DNA of 26,635 bases, from assembly GCA_964459805.1 (NCBI GenBank), contig CAYWOD010000018.1, positions 1 to 26,635 on the forward strand, read 5' to 3'. Below the pieces are notes generated by a model, which searched no databases, was not told the origin of the DNA, and saw only the letters and a program-made list of their open reading frames with translations. This document shows positions 1 to 7,613 of this stretch, piece by piece. A program made the translations under genes and the position numbers. Every line of letters starts with the position of its first letter. The stretch's first letter is position 1. The stretch is from DAOVRL01 sp964459805 (GTDB taxonomy: Bacteria; Planctomycetota; Phycisphaerae; Sedimentisphaerales; Anaerobacaceae).

Positions 1-33
1 CAGAAGATCAGCCAATTCTCCCGAAACTCGGCC

Positions 34-1125
34 CTATTTCGGGTATTTTACCGTGCACCCATAAGGCTTGGTCTGAGCAGTAGTTACGCGCCTATTGGCG
101 ATCACGGCGTCCAAAGCCTCGGAGACATAGTTGACGTACTTTTGACCTTGCGGAATCTTGCCGTTAGGTGCGTTGTCAATTGCCCCGTCGTAGGCGATCC
201 TGCCCCTGCTGTCGATGATGATCATGTGCGGGGTCGTCTTGGCGCCGTACTCTTTGCCCACCTTGCCGGGCTTGTCGTTGAGTATCGGATACGGGAGCTT
301 ATACTTCTTCGCAAAGGCCTGGTTTGCTTCGGCGGTGGTGTGGCTGGTACTGTTGACCGCGAACCAGACGACATTCTTGTCCTTGTACTTCTTGGCCAGG
401 TCAACCATGGTCTGCCTGGTCTTGTGGTGGTATAGCGAAAACGGGCACTCGAAATTAAGCCACTCCAGCACCACAATCTTGCCCCTCTGCTGGGCAAGGC
501 TGACCTGCTTGCCCTCAAAGCAGTTCAACGTGAAATCAGGCGCCCTCTTCATCGCCGCGCGATCCGGCTCTCTTCTTGCTTCCGGCCGCTGGGGGCGCGC
601 CCTCTCGAATCTCTGACGCCTTTGCTCGAGTGCCTGCAATCTCTCCTGAAACGCCTTTTGGCGCTTGGAGATCAGTTGTTCGACACGCTTGGCGGTTTGG
701 GCGGCTTTTTCCTTGCGCGCCAGATCGAGGATTTCCCGCAGCTCGTTGATGGTCTTTTGCTGTTCGGCCTTTAGCTGGGCAATCTGCTGCTCGAAGACTC
801 TGGGGGTGTCGGTGCGGCCTGAAGGTCCGCGCACCGAACCGAATCTCTCTCGCATCTCGGCCCTGAATTTCTCCCTTTCCTCGGCAGGCATATTCTGCCA
901 TCTTTCCCTCATCTTCTCTCGTTCCTCAGGAGAAAGCCCTAAAAGACCCGGGACCCGCCGTCCTTGGGCCCGCGGTGCGGCCGGCCTTGCGCCTCTGGCG
1001 GTCGGTCTGTCACCCTCGGCACGTTCTCGGCGTCCGGCGCTTGTTTCTTCGGCCCGGGCAAATGTGGACCAAACCATCATCAGAGCCATGAAAACGATGA
1101 TGCTCAAAACAAAGCGTCTCTTCAT
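34..1125 (-). CDS. Exported helical protein with C-terminal redoxin (thioredoxin-fold) domain
   Basis: The 363-residue product begins with a signal peptide (about residues 1-25, ending near FARAEE). A basic, Pro/Arg-rich stretch follows, then a long charged helical or coiled-coil part (about 65-185), and then a redoxin domain (about 194-350) starting APDFTLNCFEG. Within it WLNFECPFS carries the likely peroxidatic Cys227; the usual CxxC is absent, while TTPHMIIID is the typical cis-Pro segment. A second Cys (357) lies in the C-terminal GCTVKY motif, which such extracytoplasmic redoxins often carry, and could act as resolving Cys. I chose the ATG at 1125 because GGAGG lies 8 nt upstream; an upstream in-frame ATG at 1140 has no such site. 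The N-terminal half is clearly related to the next gene upstream (1442-2257). A role in periplasmic thiol or peroxide chemistry is inferred from the fold; the substrate is unknown. Confidence 0.85.
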   Translation of the reverse strand: MKRRFVLSIIVFMALMMVWSTFARAEETSAGRRERAEGDRPTARGARPAAPRAQGRRVPGLLGLSPEEREKMRERWQNMPAEEREKFRAEMRERFGSVRGPSGRTDTPRVFEQQIAQLKAEQQKTINELREILDLARKEKAAQTAKRVEQLISKRQKAFQERLQALEQRRQRFERARPQRPEARREPDRAAMKRAPDFTLNCFEGKQVSLAQQRGKIVVLEWLNFECPFSLYHHKTRQTMVDLAKKYKDKNVVWFAVNSTSHTTAEANQAFAKKYKLPYPILNDKPGKVGKEYGAKTTPHMIIIDSRGRIAYDGAIDNAPNGKIPQGQKYVNYVSEALDAVIANRRVTTAQTKPYGCTVKYPK

Positions 1126-1228
1126 AATAGTATCCTCCAAAAAAGGTTAACCATTGCAATTGAGCTAATCCCCAGTTTGGGTATTTGGCAGTATAGCCAC
1201 ACAGGTTCATCAGGGGCAAGCGCAAAGC

Positions 1229-1250
1229 AAAAAAACCACGGGGGGTTTTC
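1229..1250 (-). terminator. Possible weak intrinsic terminator between the two paralogues
   Basis: Read on the minus strand, a short hairpin (AAAACC pairing with GGTTTT around a 6-nt loop) is followed by a run of seven T. It lies 190 nt past the stop of the 1442-2257 gene. The stem is short and AU-rich, so the call is tentative. The rest of the roughly 315-nt gap between the two genes (1126-1441) shows nothing else I can name. Confidence 0.3.
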
Positions 1251-1441
1251 TAATCCGGCCAAGGCTGTAAGCCGAGCGAGCCGCCCGGTGTCAAGCTGAC
1301 TTTGGACGTACATACACCACAGCGAAGCTGGGGCGACATATACGGAAATAAGGCACCCCAGACAACGCTTCTGCGGTTATCATAATCCACATCGCCGTCA
1401 CGGTTCCCTTAGTGTGAACTGCGGCGGCTTTGGCGCCGGAA

Positions 1442-2257
1442 TTATTGGCGTCCGGCTCCTTCTCCGGCGGGTCTGCGCTGAGCACCCGTCCCGGCGCCGG
1501 TGCCTCTTTCACCTCGCTGGCCACGACGTCCTTCGCCCGGTCTGGCGGGTGCGCCCGGTCTGCCCGGCTCACCACTTCCCGGAGCGCCAGGGCCTCGTCT
1601 TCCTCCCATCCTCGGCATTTGCTGCATCTGCTTTTCGATGAGGGCGGCGAGACGCTTGGTGGTCCCTGCGGCCTTTTCCTTTTCCGCCAGTGCACGAATC
1701 TCTCTTAGCTCGGCGAGAGTCGCCATTTGTTCGGGTGTTGCCCGTGGCGGGCTGACCTTGTCGAGTTCGGCTCTGAGAGCGGTAATCGCGGCCTCGCGAT
1801 CTGCGCGAGCCTTGGTGGATTGCTCTCTGAGCTTGGTCCTCTCTTCTTCGGAGAGGTCGCGGAAACTGGTGCCTGTTCTCGGAGAGGAGCTCTCTATGCC
1901 CGCTTTTAGCTTTGCAAGCTGCTGCTGCATCGCCGCGATGGCTTTGAGCTGGTCTTCCCGGCTCATGCGGCCGCGGCCGGAGAATCTTTGGCCCATTTGA
2001 GCCCTTTGCTCCTCGGACATCCCCTCAAATCTGGCCCGCATCTGCTCTCTGAACTTCTCCCTTTCCTCCTCGGACATGTTCTGGAATCTCTCCCTCATTG
2101 CGGTCCTTTCTTCGGCAGACATGCCGGGAGTTCCACCGAAACCTCCACGGGCGCCGCCTCCAGCCCGTCCGCCGCCGCCTTCGCGTGCCGCAAATGCGGT
2201 CCAGGCGACCGTCAGAGCCACCAAAACAACTGCGATTGAAATTAGACGCTTCTTCAT
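1442..2257 (-). CDS. Exported helical protein with Arg/Gly/Pro-rich tail, paralogue of the redoxin protein
   Basis: The product has 271 residues: a signal peptide (about 1-24), a Gly/Arg-rich linker, Glu/Arg-rich helices in which short units such as MSEEEREKFREQMRARF recur, a further helical segment containing LAELREIRALAEKEKAAGTTKR, and a low-complexity tail of Gly, Pro, Arg and Gln (about 215-271). The helices match the N-terminal half of the redoxin protein at 34-1125 almost motif for motif (EEREKMRERWQNM against EERTAMRERFQNM), so the two genes are tandem duplicates. No redoxin domain follows here, and none is present in the other downstream frames. The ATG at 2257 is preceded by GGAGG with 8-nt spacing, and this translation-start region is nearly identical to that of the paralogue. 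The function is unknown; repetitive acidic/basic helices in the periplasm suggest a scaffold or a metal or stress sensor, but nothing proves that. Confidence 0.75.
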   Translation of the reverse strand: MKKRLISIAVVLVALTVAWTAFAAREGGGGRAGGGARGGFGGTPGMSAEERTAMRERFQNMSEEEREKFREQMRARFEGMSEEQRAQMGQRFSGRGRMSREDQLKAIAAMQQQLAKLKAGIESSSPRTGTSFRDLSEEERTKLREQSTKARADREAAITALRAELDKVSPPRATPEQMATLAELREIRALAEKEKAAGTTKRLAALIEKQMQQMPRMGGRRGPGAPGSGEPGRPGAPARPGEGRRGQRGERGTGAGTGAQRRPAGEGAGRQ

Positions 2258-2395
2258 AATAAGATCCTCCATTATGAATTTGAGTGATACGGTTCGGCCT
2301 GCGCCCACGTTAGGCGCCGGTCGGGCATCTGCCTAATCTACCAGTTAAGGACGGAAAAACGTAACCATTTATTGCGGGAATCCCAAAAAAAGTCC

Positions 2396-2583
2396 GTAAC
2401 CGTTCAGGGGGTATAAACTGAGTTTCTTCTGTCATTGCGAGGCCTTTTTCAAAGGGCGTGGCAATCTCAAACACTCGAAAATCGAGATTGCTTCCCTTCG
2501 GCTGCGCTCAGGGCAGGCTTGCTTCGCTCCTCGCAATGACGACAAACGGCCAAAATTCAACATATTACACCGTGAACGGTTAC
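2396..2583. repeat. Intergenic repeat element, copy A, with terminal inverted repeats
   Basis: The 188-bp unit is bounded by GTAACCGTTCA (2396-2406) and its exact reverse complement TGAACGGTTAC (2573-2583). Its 110-bp core (2431-2540) itself begins GTCATTGCGAGG and ends CCTCGCAATGAC, so the whole can fold back. The core is present inverted at 18864-18973 with only two differences by my count. It fills most of the gap between the 1442-2257 gene and trpA; the remainder of that gap (2258-2395 and 2584-2740) shows nothing I recognise. Short reading frames through the core are an artefact of the repeat. Confidence 0.8.
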
Positions 2584-2740
2584 TTTAACGTAACATTAGT
2601 TTCCTTCTTATTGCACAGGCAGCCGACGGCCTACACTGTTAGTTAGTGCTCGAAAATCGATTCTGGTTACAGCAAAACCCAATTTTCTCTCAAAAAGGCG
2701 ACTGCGCCCGGAATGACGGCCAGCGTAAGCAAGATCAATG

Positions 2741-2754
2741 CCCCGAATCGGGGG
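2741..2754 (-). terminator. Hairpin just past trpA, possible operon end
   Basis: CCCCG and CGGGG pair around a 3-nt loop only a few bases beyond the trpA stop codon. There is no T run on the minus strand, so it may only slow or protect the transcript end rather than terminate it. Confidence 0.25.
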
Positions 2755-2756
2755 TT

Positions 2757-3563
2757 TTAGGGCGGTGAGATTGCGGATTTTATTTGGGTCAGGACGGTTG
2801 AGATTTCGGTCAGCATTTTCTCGGTGTTCTCGAGGTTGGTCTCGATTAGGCCGACGAGTTTTGAGCCGATTATTACCCCGTCGGCACCGGCGGAGGCGAC
2901 TGCGGCGGCATGTTCGGGCTTACTGATGCCAAAACCCACGCAGACGGGCACATCGGTGAGCTTCTTCAGATTGCCGATTAGCTCTTCGACCGCGCCTGAG
3001 AGGGCATCTCTGCTGCCTGTCACGCCGAGCAGGGAGACGGCATAGATAAAGCCGGTGGTTCGTGAGGCAATCAGCTTCATACGCTCGGGTTCGGTGACCG
3101 GAGTGACCATAAAGACGGTGTCGAGGCCGACAGAGGCGGCAGGGCCGGCGATTTCATCGGCGTCGTCGATGCTGAGGTCGGCAACGAGAACGCTGTTGAC
3201 GCCTGCTTCGTGGAAGTCGGCGAAGAACTTCTCGGTGCCGTACTGGTAAACGAGGTTATAGTACATCAAGAGTCCGATTGGGATGTCCTTGTGGTCTTTG
3301 ACCTTCCGGATGAACTGGCGTGCCTTCGCCACGGTCATTCCGCTTTTCATGGCTCGAATGTCGGCCTTTTGTATGGTCGGCCCGTCCGCTATCGGGTCGG
3401 AGAAGGGTATGCCCAGCTCCAGGACGTCCGCGCCGGCGTCGATGGCCGCTTTTACGACGGCGAGACTCGTATCGAAATCCGGGTCGCCAATCACGAAAAA
3501 TGGTATCAACGCCGGTCTTTTTGCTTGTGCGAGTTCCGCGAACACCTGCTTGTATGTTTTCAT
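2757..3563 (-). CDS. trpA: Tryptophan synthase alpha chain
   Basis: TrpA cleaves indole-3-glycerol phosphate to indole and glyceraldehyde 3-phosphate and passes indole to TrpB. The 268-residue TIM barrel has the signature LELGIPFSDPIADGPTIQ; counted from the ATG at 3563, its catalytic Glu and Asp fall at 49 and 60, exactly as in E. coli. The phosphate-binding GFGISKPEH and the late GADGVIIGSKLV segments are also present. AAGGA lies 8 nt before this ATG; a TTG one codon earlier is less likely. It is the last gene of the trp operon, 47 nt after trpB. Length and motifs are normal and nothing suggests damage. Confidence 0.97.
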   Translation of the reverse strand: MKTYKQVFAELAQAKRPALIPFFVIGDPDFDTSLAVVKAAIDAGADVLELGIPFSDPIADGPTIQKADIRAMKSGMTVAKARQFIRKVKDHKDIPIGLLMYYNLVYQYGTEKFFADFHEAGVNSVLVADLSIDDADEIAGPAASVGLDTVFMVTPVTEPERMKLIASRTTGFIYAVSLLGVTGSRDALSGAVEELIGNLKKLTDVPVCVGFGISKPEHAAAVASAGADGVIIGSKLVGLIETNLENTEKMLTEISTVLTQIKSAISPP

Positions 3564-3610
3564 CAATTAAATCCTTCTTTGGTTCACAATCAATACTGGT
3601 CGAGCAATGG

Positions 3611-4789
3611 TCAATCTTCGAGCGGGCGGTGTTTCTCGACGATTCCTACGTCCTTGTCGCCCCGGCCGGAGAGATTCACGACCACAACCTGCTCAGGGTC
3701 TAACTTGCCTTTTTGGCTCATAAGGTATGCCAAGGCGTGCGCGCTTTCCAGAGCCGGGAGTATTCCCTCGGTTTTGCTCAGCAGGGAGAAGGCGTCAAGG
3801 ACGTCCTCATCTTCGGCGGCGACGTATTCGGCCCTGCCGGTATCCTTCAACAGGCAGTGCTCCGGCCCGACAGCGGGGTAATCCAAGCCAGCACTTACCG
3901 ACTCGGTGTCGTGGACCTGGCCTTCGGCGTCCTGGAGCAGATATGCCTTGGCGCCGTGTAAGATGCCAACCCGCCCTGCCACAAGGGTGGCTGCGTGCAG
4001 GCCGGAGCTCAGGCTTCTGCCGCCGGCCTCGACACCGACCAAGCGAACGTCGTTGTCGTCAAAAAAGCTGGAAAAGATGCCTATTGCATTGCTGCCGCCG
4101 CCGACACAGGCGACTACCATATCCGGGAGTCTGCCGATCTTATCGAGGCACTGCCGCTTAGTCTCTTGGCCTATGCAGGTTTGAAAGTGTTTCACTATGG
4201 TGGGATAGGGATGCGGGCCGCAGGCTGAGCCGAAAAGATAAAACGTGTCGGTGACGTGGGCGGTCCAGTAGCGAAGGGCGTCGTTGATGGCGTCCTTCAA
4301 TGTACCCGTGCCTCCTTCGACGCTAATAACTTCTGCGCCGCAGAGCTTCATTTTGTGAACGTTGACGCTCTGGCGCTCGATGTCGATTACTCCCATAAAG
4401 ATTTTGGTCTCCATTCCGAACAAGGCCCCGATCATCGCGGTGGCCAGGCCGTGCTGGCCCGCGCCGGTCTCGGCGATTAGCCTGGTCTTGCCCATATACT
4501 TGGCGAGAAGCCCCTGTCCGAGCGTGTTGTTGATCTTGTGTGCCCCTCCGTGCAGGAGGTCCTCTCGCTTGAGATAGACCTTAAAGCCGACGTAGTCGCT
4601 GAACCTTTTGGCATAATAGAGCGGGCTTGGCCTGCCGGCATACTCTTTCGATAGCTGTGTTAGCTCGGCGACGAAGTGCTCGTCCCGGTAAAAGCGATAG
4701 AACGCCTCTTCCAATTCTTCGAGCACGGGTATCAAGACCTCCGGCACATAGAACCCGCCGTAGTCTCCAAATCTGCCTTTATGCTTCAT
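3611..4789 (-). CDS. trpB: Tryptophan synthase beta chain
   Basis: TrpB is the PLP enzyme that joins indole with L-serine to give L-tryptophan, in an alpha2-beta2 complex with TrpA. The 392-residue product has the PLP lysine in HGGAHKINN (Lys85), the catalytic Glu107 in AETGAGQHG, the phosphate-binding loop GGGSNAIG, and the C-terminal SGRGDKD motif. Its length is that of the ordinary trpB1 family, not the longer trpB2 form. GAGG stands 8 nt before the ATG. It lies 4 nt after trpF and 47 nt before trpA, so the three are certainly cotranscribed. Confidence 0.97.
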   Translation of the reverse strand: MKHKGRFGDYGGFYVPEVLIPVLEELEEAFYRFYRDEHFVAELTQLSKEYAGRPSPLYYAKRFSDYVGFKVYLKREDLLHGGAHKINNTLGQGLLAKYMGKTRLIAETGAGQHGLATAMIGALFGMETKIFMGVIDIERQSVNVHKMKLCGAEVISVEGGTGTLKDAINDALRYWTAHVTDTFYLFGSACGPHPYPTIVKHFQTCIGQETKRQCLDKIGRLPDMVVACVGGGSNAIGIFSSFFDDNDVRLVGVEAGGRSLSSGLHAATLVAGRVGILHGAKAYLLQDAEGQVHDTESVSAGLDYPAVGPEHCLLKDTGRAEYVAAEDEDVLDAFSLLSKTEGILPALESAHALAYLMSQKGKLDPEQVVVVNLSGRGDKDVGIVEKHRPLED

Positions 4790-4793
4790 ATGT

Positions 4794-5417
4794 TTAGCCT
4801 CTTAAAAGGTTTATATTTTCGAACAGTTTTTTCATTTTCCTGTGGTCTTTTTTACCTGGATCGGCCTCGACGCCGCTGCAGACATCGATCCCGTAAACTC
4901 CAAGTTTAACCGCAGCGGCGGCGTTGTCGGGATTTATCCCGCCGGCCAGGAAGATCCGCTTGCCGATATGGCCCACTATGTTCCAGTCGAAGGTCAGTCC
5001 GGTCCCGCCGTATTTCTCCGGGTGGAAAGCATCCAATAAAACGGCATCGGTGAAAAACTTGTCGGCCTTTTTGATGTCACTCGTATCTTTTACGCGCAGC
5101 GCCTTCATTGTTTTTACGTGAACGGAACGGAACGACCCGCAGAATTCAGGGTCTTCGTCTCCGTGCAGTTGAATCCAGTTCAACCGGCACCGGTCTATGG
5201 TCCGGCGAATCTCGTCGAACGTGGCATTGACAAAGACGCCGGCGATGTCGATGAAAGCGGGCAGCTTGCTTATTATCTCGGCGGCCTTTTCCGGCGTTAC
5301 GTACCTCGGGCTCTCCGGGTAGAAATTGAAGCCCAACAGGTCCGCACCCATATCCAGCGCCGCGACGGCGTCTTCGTAATTGGTAAGACCGCAGATTTTG
5401 ACTTTTACTATCAACAT
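4794..5417 (-). CDS. trpF: Phosphoribosylanthranilate isomerase
   Basis: TrpF performs the Amadori rearrangement of N-(5-phosphoribosyl)anthranilate to CdRP. From the ATG at 5417 the product is 207 residues, the normal family size, starting MLIVKVKICGLTN with the catalytic Cys at position 9; the catalytic Asp is Asp129 in VLLDAF. The segment GGINPDNAAAAV and the closing GIDVCSGVE are the phosphate-binding signatures. The frame stays open a further 23 codons upstream, but that stretch runs into an inverted repeat and looks non-coding. No clear ribosome-binding site precedes the ATG. In most trp operons trpC sits between trpD and trpF or is fused to trpF; here neither is the case. Confidence 0.95.
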   Translation of the reverse strand: MLIVKVKICGLTNYEDAVAALDMGADLLGFNFYPESPRYVTPEKAAEIISKLPAFIDIAGVFVNATFDEIRRTIDRCRLNWIQLHGDEDPEFCGSFRSVHVKTMKALRVKDTSDIKKADKFFTDAVLLDAFHPEKYGGTGLTFDWNIVGHIGKRIFLAGGINPDNAAAAVKLGVYGIDVCSGVEADPGKKDHRKMKKLFENINLLRG

Positions 5418-5429
5418 AATAACTGAAAG

Positions 5430-5512
5430 CTCAAAGCCAAGAACTGAAAACCATAATTGCAAAGCAAAAAGTTCTGAGTTTTGCACTATGGTTTTGCATT
5501 TTTCGCTTTGAG
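5430..5512. repeat. Nested inverted repeat in the trpD-trpF spacer
   Basis: An outer pair, CTCAAAGC (5430-5437) and GCTTTGAG (5505-5512), encloses an inner pair, AAAACCATA (5447-5455) and TATGGTTTT (5487-5495). A third short pair (AGAACT/AGTTCT) offers an alternative fold. The 83-bp AT-rich unit fills nearly all of the 97-nt gap between trpD and trpF. It could be an inserted palindromic element or an RNA processing or stability hairpin. Confidence 0.65.
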
Positions 5513-5514
5513 TT

Positions 5515-6534
5515 TTACCCCCTATTCGAGCCTTCGATTAACTTGTCCAGACAACTCAATGCACTGCCATTGCTGATTGCATTCTCGGCCAGTTCGATGC
5601 CTTCTGCGAAATCATCAGCTAAACCTGCAACGATAACCGCAGCGGCGGCGTTTAGAACAACAATATCCTTGCGCGGGCCTTTCTCCTGGCCGGTTAGAAT
5701 TTCACGGATTATGGCGGCATTCTCTATCGCATCACCACTCTTAAGCTCGTCGAGGGACGGGTTGGAGAAGCCGAACTCTGCCGGATTGAGCTCTATGGTA
5801 CTAATATCACCATCCTTGAGCCGGCGGATCTGGCTGATACCGAGAGTGCTTATTTCGTCCATACCCTGACCGTGAACAACCATCGCCCTTTTTGTGCCGA
5901 GCATTTTGAGCGTTTGGCATATTCGATCCAGCAGTGCTTCCTCCGCGACACCCATAACCTGGGCGGTAACACCAGCGGGATTGGCCAGCGGCCCGAGGAT
6001 ATTGAAGGCCGTTCTGAAATCGAGACTCTTGCGAATCGGCTGGACGAACCTCATTGCCGGATGGAACTTGGGTGCAAACATAAATCCTATGTGCGCCTTT
6101 CTGATGCACTCGGCGACAACCTCGGGACCGGGGTCGATATTGACTCCAAGCTCCTCGAGCACATCGGCCGAGCCGCATCGGCTGGTTATGCCGCGGTTGC
6201 CGTGCTTGGCCACGTAGGCGCCGGCCCCGGCTGCGACAATGGCGGCGGCGGTGGAGATATTGAACGTCTTAACGGTTGCCCCGCCGGTCCCACAGGTATC
6301 GATGAGGTTGTCAACCCCGGCCCTGACAGCGACCGCGTGGTCACGAAGTGACCGGGCAAGGCCGGCAATCTCAGAGGACGTAGCACGTTTCATCCGCATC
6401 GCAGCGAGAAATGCGGCAATCTGCACTTCGGAGACATCGCCGTCAAATATGATGTCCTGCAGATCCTTGGCCTGCTCGAATGTCAGGTCGCCGCCATCCA
6501 GAATAATCTCAAGATAATTCGTTATTTTGGCCAT
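5515..6534 (-). CDS. trpD: Anthranilate phosphoribosyltransferase
   Basis: TrpD transfers phosphoribose from PRPP to anthranilate. The 339-residue product is not fused to a glutaminase domain. It has the PRPP-binding DTCGTGG (79-85) and FNIST (91-95) motifs, KHGNRGITSRCGSADVLEELG (110-130), and the substrate-contact region FAPKFHPAMRFVQPIR followed by NILGPLANP. Start at ATG 6534: AAGGGG lies about 7 nt upstream, and the family normally starts just ahead of this point. The 19 extra codons upstream are not conserved-looking. It follows trpG after a long spacer (6535-6923) that holds a 48-codon hairpin-rich ORF, and precedes trpF by 97 nt. Confidence 0.96.
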   Translation of the reverse strand: MAKITNYLEIILDGGDLTFEQAKDLQDIIFDGDVSEVQIAAFLAAMRMKRATSSEIAGLARSLRDHAVAVRAGVDNLIDTCGTGGATVKTFNISTAAAIVAAGAGAYVAKHGNRGITSRCGSADVLEELGVNIDPGPEVVAECIRKAHIGFMFAPKFHPAMRFVQPIRKSLDFRTAFNILGPLANPAGVTAQVMGVAEEALLDRICQTLKMLGTKRAMVVHGQGMDEISTLGISQIRRLKDGDISTIELNPAEFGFSNPSLDELKSGDAIENAAIIREILTGQEKGPRKDIVVLNAAAAVIVAGLADDFAEGIELAENAISNGSALSCLDKLIEGSNRG

Positions 6535-6654
6535 CGTAGGCCCCTTATTGAACTGAAAACTGAAAGTTAAAAGCGACAAGCTACAATTCAAAATTTAAAA
6601 CTTTTGGTTCAACTGCAAAAAAGTTGGTGAGTTTAGGCATCATCTGGCATGGAT

Positions 6655-6801
6655 TTAGCGCTTTCTGGCACCAGCATAAGCCCGTAAAAGGGCGGCACCA
6701 AGCGGATACCGCCCTATGCTGTATGCCACCATCAGGGCGCTCGGGTTGCTTCCGGAGCGAGCCCTATCCTCGCTGATGGCTATTGTATTGTATCTGACCA
6801 T
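6655..6801 (-). CDS. Small ORF (48 aa) in the trpG-trpD spacer, function unknown
   Basis: On the minus strand an ATG at 6801, with AAGG seven bases upstream, opens a 48-codon frame that starts MVRYNTIAIS, continues through RARSGSNPSALMVAYSIG and ends GARKR. The DNA is clearly more GC-rich than the AT-rich spacer around it. It also folds strongly: AGCATA/TATGCT (6673-6678 with 6715-6720) stacked on GGGCGG/CCGCCC (6690-6695 with 6709-6714), and CCATCAG/CTGATGG (6729-6735 with 6773-6779) enclosing a GGGC-CTCG/CGAGCCC stem. It contains no Trp codon, so it is not an attenuation peptide. It could be a real small gene, a structured RNA, or a mobile palindromic unit that happens to be open. I do not recognise the peptide. 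The flanks of the spacer (6535-6654 and 6802-6923) are AT-rich with no other feature visible. Confidence 0.35.
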   Translation of the reverse strand: MVRYNTIAISEDRARSGSNPSALMVAYSIGRYPLGAALLRAYAGARKR

Positions 6802-6923
6802 GCTGTTGCCTTAAAGCGTTAAATCCAAAAGAGTTAAGGCTCATGTTCGTGCTCAAGCCACCAACTTTAATGTAGTTGATCCAATCTTTTTAAGTTTTCC
6901 GATGTGGTTTTACGTTTCAAGTT

Positions 6924-7523
6924 TCAACTTTTTCGCTCCTCTGCTATCGACAATATGTTCTCGATTATCCTGCCGCCTGCGGGGGTTAGGATGCTTTCCG
7001 GATGGAACTGTACGCCGAATACGGGCAGCTCCTTGTGCCGGACTCCCATGACAACGTCCTCGAATCGTGCGGTTTCTTCGAGGCAGTCCGGGACCTCCAC
7101 CGCGCAAAGACTATGGTAGCGACCGGCCTGGAGCGGGTTTTCGACGCCGGCGAATACGCCCTTTTCGTCGTGCGTCACCCTCGATGGCTTTCCGTGCATC
7201 GGCACCGGTGCGTGCCCGATTTTCCCGCCGAAGTGCTGCACAATCACCTGATGGCCCAGGCATACGCCCAGAATCGGGAGCCTGTCTTTGAAATAACCGG
7301 TTGCTGCGAGGGAGACCCCTGCCGTGTCGGGCGTGCCGGGCCCGGGCGAAATCACGAGCAAATCCGGGGCAAATTCGGCGGCGACGGCTTTTAGCTCATC
7401 AAGGGCGGTGTCGGCGCGATAGACCTTGGCCCGGCAATTACGCTTGCAGAAATCATCGACGAGATTGTACGTGAACGAATCGAAGTTATCGATGAACAAG
7501 ACTTTTCTACTTGTACGTTTCAT
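6924..7523 (-). CDS. trpG: Anthranilate synthase component II (glutamine amidotransferase)
   Basis: TrpG hydrolyses glutamine and feeds ammonia to TrpE. The 199-residue class I glutaminase has the nucleophile Cys88 in GVCLGHQ and the His174/Glu176 pair in QFHPES, plus the oxyanion strand ISPGPGTPD. The start is the ATG at 7523, 7 nt after GGAAGG; the in-frame ATG at 7541 lies upstream of that ribosome-binding site and inside a GTCATTGCGAGG repeat. In many bacteria the same protein also serves p-aminobenzoate synthase (PabA); no pabB is visible here, and the place next to trpE favours the tryptophan role. Confidence 0.95.
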   Translation of the reverse strand: MKRTSRKVLFIDNFDSFTYNLVDDFCKRNCRAKVYRADTALDELKAVAAEFAPDLLVISPGPGTPDTAGVSLAATGYFKDRLPILGVCLGHQVIVQHFGGKIGHAPVPMHGKPSRVTHDEKGVFAGVENPLQAGRYHSLCAVEVPDCLEETARFEDVVMGVRHKELPVFGVQFHPESILTPAGGRIIENILSIAEERKS

Positions 7524-7536
7524 ATCACTTCCTTCC

Positions 7537-7570
7537 GTCATTGCGAGGAGCGCAGCAACGAAGCAATCTC
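7537..7570. repeat. Partial copy C of the GTCATTGCGAGG repeat
   Basis: A 34-bp copy beginning GTCATTGCGAGGAGCG and ending AAGCAATCTC matches the ends of the core at 2431-2540 and 18864-18973, but lacks the middle. It sits in the 90-nt gap between trpE and trpG, just upstream of the trpG ribosome-binding site. Confidence 0.75.
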
Positions 7571-7613
7571 AAAACTTTCTGTTTTTAGGCTTTTAATTTT
7601 GGATTTGAAATTC

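Noticed and set aside
1291..1695. Possible lost redoxin domain downstream of the 1442-2257 gene through a frameshift
   Set aside because: None of the minus-strand frames downstream shows redoxin motifs; the gene ends in low-complexity sequence and the domain is truly absent.
2458..2646. Open reading frame through repeat copy A, and similar frames at 18725-19049
   Set aside because: The peptide is just the translated repeat core, the same in both copies, with no ribosome-binding site; such frames are a known annotation artefact of this repeat type.
6661..6780. Hairpins in the trpG-trpD spacer as a tRNA or known riboswitch
   Set aside because: No tRNA arm signature or T-loop sequence and no riboswitch core that I recognise; kept only as a structured ORF.
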